Positions 56,884 to 64,000 of a stretch of DNA of 64,000 bases are shown here, one piece after another. The position numbers were made by a program, and so were the translations under genes. This stretch comes from Clarkia xantiana subsp. parviflora (taxonomy: Eukaryota > Streptophyta > Magnoliopsida > Myrtales > Onagraceae). The DNA lies in NCBI GenBank assembly GCA_036873135.1, contig JAPTYO010000018.1, positions 5,881,503 to 5,945,502 of the forward strand, read 5' to 3'. Numbering within the stretch: the first letter of the stretch is position 1; each line of letters starts with the position of its first letter. Below the pieces are notes generated by a model, which was given only the letters and a program-made list of their open reading frames with translations, searched no databases and was not told where the DNA came from.

Positions 56884-59605
56884 ATGTCTGGTAAGGATTT
56901 CTTCCCTGTTGCTTGTATACCTTTTCTTTCGTCTTCGATTAGTTCGTTTGCAATTTTCTGGAAAACCCAATGTGCCTTTCCTTGCCATGGCTGATTTTCA
57001 GACAGTGGATCTAGTTCCGGGGGGGAGAAAGCCTTTCAATTTCGACTATGCTCTCAACGAGATTTCCAGCAATACTTACGATGCAGCTCTCCGGGAGGGA
57101 TGCATCACCTCTACCTGGGAACCTCGCTTCCCATATCCTTGGCCCCGCCTCTCGAGTAACCTTGAGGTTACCCGTCCCCGGAAAGGGGAGGTATTTGTCT
57201 CTACGGGGCAAATATCGGCGGGGATTCGATTCCCCTTCTGCGGCACCCTGGTCGAGATGTGCCGACACTACAAGACGCATCCAACTACCTTCTCTCCCCA
57301 TGCCATCCGCCTGTGGAACGCCTTCCAGGTTCTCTGCTTCCGACAGAAATGGGTCTATAGCCTCCAGCTCTTCATAACCTTCTACGGGATGAAGTGCAAT
57401 GAGGCGGGGGTCTGTGCCTTCTACCCCAGGATGCCCAAGTGGAACAAGACGCAACTCGCGTTGTGCAGGTGGACCAATGACACCTGGAAGGTTGTCAAGG
57501 GTCGGGGACTCCTGATCGACACGGGGTCCGATAACAGTGGGTGGAAGAGGAGCTACTTCTTCATCCAGAACTCCTCGATCCCGTGGCCCTGATGGGAGGT
57601 GGAAGCGGACTCTCCTCCCGCTTACCACACCTACTCCGATGACGACTTCCAGACCCTTCACCTTATCCAGCTTTACCGATGGGGGGAGTCCTATACTCCC
57701 CTCGATGCCAATTCTCTGACGGAGCGGGACCTGGTGAATGCCGGGATCCGACTCCTCGACATAGTCTCCGGGGGTCAACTCTTCGACGGCCCCTCCAATA
57801 GGGTTCCTTGGGTAAAGTTTCTAACCTCTGTTTTTCACTGTTTGCAGCTAAGAAGGTATCCGTGCTGACCAATCTGATCCTTAACCAGGGGGAGACCGAC
57901 GCTGTCCGCCCCGCGCGGAAGAGGAAATCGGCCAAGAAAGCTGCTGCCCCGTCGGGATCTCCTTCCGCGGAGAGAACAAAGCAGAGCCGCGTGGAGGTGG
58001 ACAAACTCTTCGATGTCCAGAATGCTGAAGAAGGTAAAAAGCTCCGCCTCGATATTAAATCGTACAGGAAGCTAGTTCCCAAGGAGTTGGTTCCTTCGAC
58101 CATGGAGGCCCGCATCGCAGATGTCAAACGTGTCCTCCGAGGGGAAACTCCTCGTGTCCTGAAGGCGGGCTACTACAACTACCGCGGGAAGGAACAATAC
58201 GTTTATCGGCGCATCGTTTGGTGTAAGGGCCCTAACGAACTTCCTGATAATGTTTCTGAAGCCTCTCGTCCTCTAGGTGCAGGTCATTTAGGGACTCCGT
58301 CGGGTGCTGGAGCTTCAGCAGGTGCACCACCTTCAGCAGGGGCGCCTCTTTCAGCAGGGGCACCACTTTTCTCTGCTGGAGAGACCCCGACCGGCGATCA
58401 ATTTCGTCGGGTGGAGAACCTAGACTCCTCCGAGGAGACTGATGAGGGTGGCTTCCTGATTCCTCGTCGGAGGGCGGGGCAGTCCCCCCCTGAAACCAAC
58501 CTCCAAGGGGCTGTCCCCCTCGCCTTCTTCACAACAGCGACACCCGTCGCCCATCCATGACTTCACTCCTTCTCCAGCTCGGGGCGAGTCGGAGGTGCGC
58601 CCCTCCACGACTCGAGTCGGTCCTTCTCCTCTCCCCCTTGATGGGAGTTTCTACAAGGCCTTCGACCCCGCACAGAAGGAGGCTCCCTGGACCCCAATCC
58701 AAACGCTGCAAGGGGTCCAGCTCCGACAACGGGACGCATACCCAGAGCTGGCTCCACATCTGGTAGCAGTCTCAATCCTGCCCTCTCTGAGGTATCCGAT
58801 TTCCTTGGATCGGGAGGAGATCCATCGGGATGTCCAAGAGATGTCCATCCGTCGGATAGAGGTAAGACTTCTTCTTTCCGCTCCTTCGTCAATAAAACAG
58901 GTTGTTCATCTGCTAACACTTCTCTTCTTTCCTTCGCAGGAGATGGGGGACATCAACCGCTGCTTCGGGTACATCTTCGCCTTCGAGGAAGCCCTGGAGC
59001 AGGAGCGGGCAAAGGGGGCTCCCGCGGTCATAGCTAAGCTTGAGGAGGATCTCGCGGCCTCCGAGTCTTCGCGGGGAAAACTGGCCAAGGAGCAGGCCAT
59101 CCTCGACCGAAAGACTCGGGACCTCCATAAGCAGGTTCGTGACTTCGAGGGGCTCCTGAAGCGGGAGCGGCAAGAGCGGCGGATTGCCGAAGACAAACTT
59201 GTCCTTGAGAAGAAGGCTCTAGAGGAGCAAATCACTGAGGTTCCTGCGCAGCTGGTCGCGGCTGAGACCAAGGGCCAGGAAGATTATCGGGGGTCCGAAG
59301 ACTTCCAAGCTGATGCAGTGAAGTTCTGCAGCGCGGAGGTGGAGAACACCCTCTTCAACGCAGTTGAGGAACTCCACCTGTAGTATGGCGACGCCATTAA
59401 CTTTGAGAAATCTCCGTCTCTCGCTCCCTTCGCGAAGAAATACTTTGCCCTCTCGGAGGAGAGTGATGAGGGGAACATTCCCGCGGAGACTCCAAGTGCT
59501 GACGCCCCGATAATCGACCCTCCAGCATCTGAACCTATGGAGCCTTCTGCCACAGATCTTGTGGACCCTGCTCCCGCTGATGCCGCCGACAAGGACCAAG
59601 CCTAA
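56884..59605 (+). pseudogene. antisense multi-exon gene of C
   Basis: Predicted exons: 56884-56890 (ATGTCTG|GTAAGG), 57002-57811 (acceptor TTTTCAG, donor TTGG|GTAAAG), 57848-58861 (acceptor TTTGCAG, donor GAG|GTAAGA) and 58940-59605 (acceptor CTTCGCAG, stop TAA at 59603). The introns are 111, about 36 and 78 bp. Same domain plan as in A and B: N-terminal domain with SAGIRFPFCGTLVEMCRHY and SGWKRSYFFIQNSSIPWP; basic segment with RVLKAGYYNYRGKEQY; Ala/Gly/Pro repeats (SAGAP, about 58315-58375); coiled coil from about 58950; acidic Pro-rich tail. Breaks: one extra G in a G7 run near 57017-57023 (frameshift), TGA near 57592, a frameshift near 58540 and TAG near 59382. Function unknown. Confidence 0.75.
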
Positions 59606-59734
59606 ACGCTTTATCTTTAGAGTCCTTGTATTTTTTCTCATTTTGTAATCCTCGGGCCTTTGAGCCCTCATTAATATCAGACTATCTTTCCGATTTTCCG
59701 TTGCACTTCTTCCAAGCGACTTTAACTATGCTTA

Positions 59735-60262
59735 CTTAAGGCGAAACTTCGACACTTAAGACATTTTCACACATCACTTAAGACGATTTAATTCCGTGCA
59801 CCACTTAAGGAGACTTAATCCCGTGCATCACTTAAGACGACTTAATCTCGTGCATCACTTAAGACGACTTAATTCCGTGCATCACTTAAGACGACTTAAT
59901 TCCGTGCATCACTTAAGACGACTTAATCTCGTGCATCACTTAAGACGACTTAATTCCGTGCATCACTTAAGACGACTTAATTCCGTGCATCACTTAAGAC
60001 GACTTAATCTCGTGCACCACTTAAGGCGACTTTTCAACGTTTAGAATAAATCCAAGAACAATTCTGATCGGAAGCAACCTCTTTATTTATTGATGGAACA
60101 TAATCTGTTTACATCAAATCAAACGATAAACAACTTACGCCACTTAAGGCGATTTTACATCGGGCACCACTTAAGGCGACTTTCATCGGGCACCACTTAA
60201 GGCGACTTTCATCGGGCACCACTTAAGGCGACTTTCATCGGGCACCACTTAAGGCGACTTTC
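59735..60262 (-). repeat. tandem-repeat 3' region of C
   Basis: On the plus strand about ten units of CACTTAAGACGACTTAAT plus a short spacer (27-bp period, about 59797-60020), then CACTTAAGGCGACTTTCATC units (26 bp) to 60262. The unique block CTCTTTATTTATTGATGG at 60079-60096 is the complement of the AATAAA block of A and B. Confidence 0.9.
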
Positions 60263-60263
60263 A

Positions 60264-63200
60264 TCAAGCATGACATTTCTTCAAGTGTTCGCCACTGAAA
60301 GAATGCTTCAATACTCTGCCATCGAGGTCTTCCAACTTGTACGCATTCGGAGCTGGCATCCCCACGACCTTGTAAGGTCCTTCCCATTTTGGTGATATCT
60401 TGTTGATCCGATCCAAAAGGGTGAACTCATTCCGACGCCAAACTAGTTCTCCGACGAAGAATTGTCGGGACTTAACTCGCCGGTTGTAATATCTGGCCGT
60501 CGCCAAATGCATTCGAGCCTGGACTTCATCGGCTTCCCGCCTCTTTTCCTCGAGCAGGTCCAAATCCAGGCGTCTCATTTCATCATTCGTCAAGGGCTCG
60601 TAATATCTCATCCGATGGGACGCCACAGCTACCTCCACGGGAGCAACAGCCTCCGTGCCATAAACAAGGCAAAACGGAGTCTCCCCAGTTGATCGTTTGG
60701 GTGTCGTTCTAACAGCCCAAAGCACGTTTTCCAGCTCGTTCAGCCATTTGCCCTTCAAGGCATAGACCTTCTTCTTGAGGCCATCCATCATGATTTTGTT
60801 GGCTGACTCTACCTGGCCATTAGTCTGAGCATGATGGACAGAGGCTGTCCGATGCTCGATGTTCAATTCCTCCAGATACTCCTTCACTTGAGCCCCGTTA
60901 AACGGTGGACCATTATCGCTGATCACCACCTTAGGAATCCCGTATCTGGATACAATATGAGTCTAAAGAAACTTGACGATCTGGTTCCCCGTCGTCTTGG
61001 CCAACGCCTTAGCTTCTATCCATTTCGAAAAATAATCGATAGCCACAAGAAGATATTTACACTGACCTTGTGCCTGCGGGAGAGGTCCCACCAAATCGAT
61101 ACCCCACTGCGCGAAGGGCCAAGCACTCTTGATAGACGTCAGATTAGTAGCCGGAGCAACGATATTTGGGGCATACCTCTGGCACGCGTCACAGGATCGG
61201 ACCAACGCCGTCGCCTCCTTGCTCATCGTAGGCCAGTAATAGCCCAGATTCAACACTTTCCTCATAATGGATCGAGCCCCTTCATGACAAGCTGCGAACC
61301 CTTCATGCACCTCCCTCAGGATTCGACTTGTGTCGGGCTCAGCCACACATTTCAAGTACGGAGTTGAGAACCAGCCCTTCTTGTATAGCTGATTGTCCAG
61401 CATCACGTAGTTAACCGCGATCCAACGTATCCTGTCAGCTACCACTCCATTATCGGGGACTGCCCCTGTAGTCAGGTACGCGACTCGGGGTCATCCAAGT
61501 GGGCTCCTCCTCCGATCCTGCTTTAATAGCACACACCTCCGACGGGTCGGTGGTCGACAAGATCACCCTCTCCAGAAAGTGCACCTTCCGATTTTCTTCC
61601 AGGGGTGCCCCCAAGGCGAATTTGCTCAAGGAATCTGCTTCCACGTTTTCCTCCCTTGGGATTGCCTCGATATCGAAACTTTTGAAGCTCTCCTTCAAGA
61701 CGTGCACCTCGCGAAGGTACTTTTTCATCATCGGGCTCTTCGCCTCATATCGCCCTTGGACTTGATTCACAATCAGGCCCGCGTCACATTTCACCTTTAA
61801 GTGAGCAACTCCCGTACCTCTCGCAATTTTCAGGCCTGTGATAAGAGCCTCGTACTCAGCTTCGTTGTTCGTGGCTCTGAACGTTAAGGCCAAAGCATAT
61901 CGAAGGGGCTCACCCCCGCCTAGCGGTATCAACACGAAGCCTGCTCCTGATCCGTCTGAACTCGAGGAGCCATCCGTATACATCTCCCAAGTATTTTCCT
62001 CATTTGGCTGTTCTGATTGCTCTGCCATCTCCGGTTGTTCTGCTATCGGGACCTCCATGGTTGCCCCCTCTACAGGGCCCGCTTCTTCCAGATCGGGGGC
62101 TGTAAACTTTGCTATGAAATCCGCCAATGCCTGACCCTTAATAGCTGTCCTCGGAGCAAAGTGTATGCGAAATTCACTAAGCTCGACTGCCCATTTCACT
62201 AATCTCCCCGACGCATCGGGTCGGTTCAAAAAATGCTTCAGAGGCTGATTCGTCAACACAGTGATCTCATGCGCATGGAAGTAAGGCCTCAGCTTCCGAG
62301 CAGTAATAATCAACGCAAAGAGATACTTCTCAACGGCGGGATAATTCAATTCAGATTTGGCAAACGCCTTGCTTACATAATAAACGGGGACTTGATTACC
62401 CTCGACAACATTCACTAATACAGAGCTAATGGCAAATTCAGAAACAGTCAAATATAGATAGAGCGGCTCACCTGGGATCAGTTTTGTTAATGGCGGGAGG
62501 GTGCCTGGAACGCCTCTTCACACTTGGTAGTCCACTCAAACTTCTTGTTGGCCCTCAGAACTTCAAAAAACGGCAAAGATCAGTCACTTGCCTTGGACAG
62601 GAAGCGATTCATTGCAGCCAGTCGGCCATTCAGTACTTGCCCCTCCCGATGATTTGTCGGAGACTGCATCTCCTCGATCGCCTTCAGCTTCTCGGGGTTC
62701 ACCTCAATTCCTCTTTGACTCACCATAAAGCCCAGAAACTTCCCCGAGTGGACTCCGAAGGCGCACTTGGTCGGGTTCAAGCGAACCTGATGAAGTCTCA
62801 TCTGCTCAAACGCCGTGGCTAGGTTGTGCACATGATCCTCAGCTTGTCGGGACTTCACCAGCATATCGTCCACGTAAGCCTCCATGGTTTTCCCCAGTAT
62901 ATCCCCGAACAGCTTGTTCACCATCCGCTAGTAGGTTGCCCCGGCATTGATCAATCCAAAAGGCATGACATCGTAATGATAAATGTCACTGTCGGCATAA
63001 AAGGCAGTGTGGGGGGCATCTTCCTTAGCCATCTTAATCTGATTATAGCCCGAGTATGCATCCATGAAGCTCAACAACTCATGTCCCGACGTGGCATCCA
63101 CCAACTGGTCGATTCTCGGGAGCGGGTAACAATCCTTCGGGCAAGTCTTATTCAGATCGCGGAAATCAACACACATCCGCCATTTCCCATTGCTCTTCTT

Positions 63201-64000
63201 CACCAGCACCGGGTTAGCGACCCAAGTCTGGAATCGGAGCTCCTTGATAAACCCAACATCGAGCAGCCTGCCCACCTCCTGCTGGATCGCGATCCTCTTG
63301 TCTGCGCCCATCGGACGCCTTTTCTGCGCGATAGGCTTGATCGCAGGATATATCTTCAACTCGTGCATGATCACATCGGGACTGATTCCTGGCATGTCAC
63401 TCGGGGACCAGGCAAACAGTTCCTTAAACTCCTTCAGCAGCTCGATCAATTCTGGGCCCTCTCGTCAGACAGGGCGGACCAGATTTTCACCTTCCTCTGA
63501 GGTCCGTCAATCTCGACCTCCTTCAAATCCTCCATGGGGGGGGGACGCCCAAACTCCTCTCTAGGATCGGCATCGGTCTGGAGGATAGCCATGGCCTCCC
63601 GTCTCTTCCGTCGGGTGGCGTTAACGTAGCACCCTCTGGAAGCCACCTGGTCGCCCTTGACCTCTCGGACTCCATGATCAGTCGGGAACTTCATCTTTTG
63701 GTGCACAGTCGAGGCAACTGCCATCAGGGGGTTGATGGTGGTTCTCCCAATAATCGCGTTGTAAGTCCCCGCGGACTCAACCACCACAAAGTCCACGTTT
63801 CTCCTCTCTGCCTTTCACCCGCTACCAAACTCCACTGGTAAGGTGATCATTCCCAGCGGATAGGAGGTAATACCAGAGAACCCAACCATCGGGAAGGTCA
63901 CCTCCTTCAGATCCTTCTTCGTTTTCCCCATGGCTTCCAGTGCGTCCATAAATAGAATGTCGGAGGAGCTCCCTCCGTCGATCAAAATCCGCTTCATCTC
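60264..64000 (-). pseudogene. pol of C (Tat type), broken, partial
   Basis: On the minus strand from the window edge: protease (ILIDGGSSSDILF, about 63959-63997), RT (YVDDM about 62864-62880), retroviral RNase H, second RNase H (TDGSSSS, about 61955-61985), integrase (GIDLVG about 61090, SDNGPPF about 60905) and C-terminal segment ending GEHLKKCHA. Breaks: TGA near 63806 (TGG context), frameshift near 63446, TAG near 62927, TGA near 62579, frameshifts near 62452 and 61448, TAG near 60963. Gag and the 5' LTR lie beyond the window. Confidence 0.92.

Larger units (their letters stand above)
55637..64000 (-). mobile_element. Tat-type Gypsy element C, partial
   Basis: Minus-strand element of the same family as A and B, running off the right end of the window. 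Seen from the left: 3' LTR, PPT, antisense gene (plus strand), repeat region, pol up to the protease. The base quintet before the LTR is ACTAT (55632-55636); its partner would lie beyond 64000. Confidence 0.92.

Noticed and set aside
59796..60044. Plus-strand peptide of repeated HHLRRLN units
   Set aside because: The 27-bp repeat period equals nine codons, so the open frame follows automatically from the array.

Overview
This window is plant nuclear DNA, most likely from a flowering plant. It contains no recognisable host gene, tRNA or rRNA. Almost all of it is a nest of transposable elements: Ty3/Gypsy retrotransposons of the Tat type (tandem retroviral-type and archaeal-type RNase H domains, PBS TGGCGCCGT), Ty1/Copia retrotransposons, a Helitron and a small non-autonomous LTR element. 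Intervening AT-rich DNA (1-4106) looks like decayed repeat sequence, including a second Helitron terminus.

Layout. 1-4106: AT-rich DNA with a Helitron 5' terminus on the minus strand (2791-3062) and one possible captured exon. 4107-5511 plus 12866-13003: an old plus-strand LTR and leader (element E), split by a very young minus-strand Copia element D (5512-12865, TSD TTAAA, LTRs almost identical). 13004-14007, 19068-22372 and 44774-45351: a degenerate plus-strand Copia relic (H) with a tRNA-iMet primer site. It is split by a complete Helitron (14008-19067), which itself contains a small LTR element G (16221-18778), and by a large Tat element A. A runs 22373-44773 with TSD GTTCC. A in turn contains a second Tat element B (30626-41937, TSD GCTCC), inserted inside A's own antisense gene. 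45352-55636: two minus-strand Copia relics (F2, F1) that share an LTR and are homologous in inverted orientation to H. 55637-64000: a third Tat element C on the minus strand, running off the window end.

How the parts work together. Each Tat element has LTR, PBS, gag-pol, then a tandem-repeat region with a conserved AATAAA-type motif, then a multi-exon gene on the opposite strand with its own TATA box, then PPT and LTR. The antisense gene is predicted to have four exons at matching positions in A, B and C. Its N-terminal part resembles the plant 'putative gypsy type transposon' domain, and its C-terminal part is a long coiled coil. All pol and antisense copies carry stops or frameshifts.

The most unusual signals are: (1) a stem-loop across the LTR/leader junction in D and E, with a compensatory base-pair change and a loop complementary to 13 nt of the same element's LTR, where a tRNA primer site would be expected; (2) the intron-bearing antisense gene with its own promoter; (3) a chain of about eight alternating palindromes in the LTRs of G; (4) a TATA box centred in an inverted repeat in all three Tat LTR types. 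All comparisons were made by eye; no alignment or database search was run.
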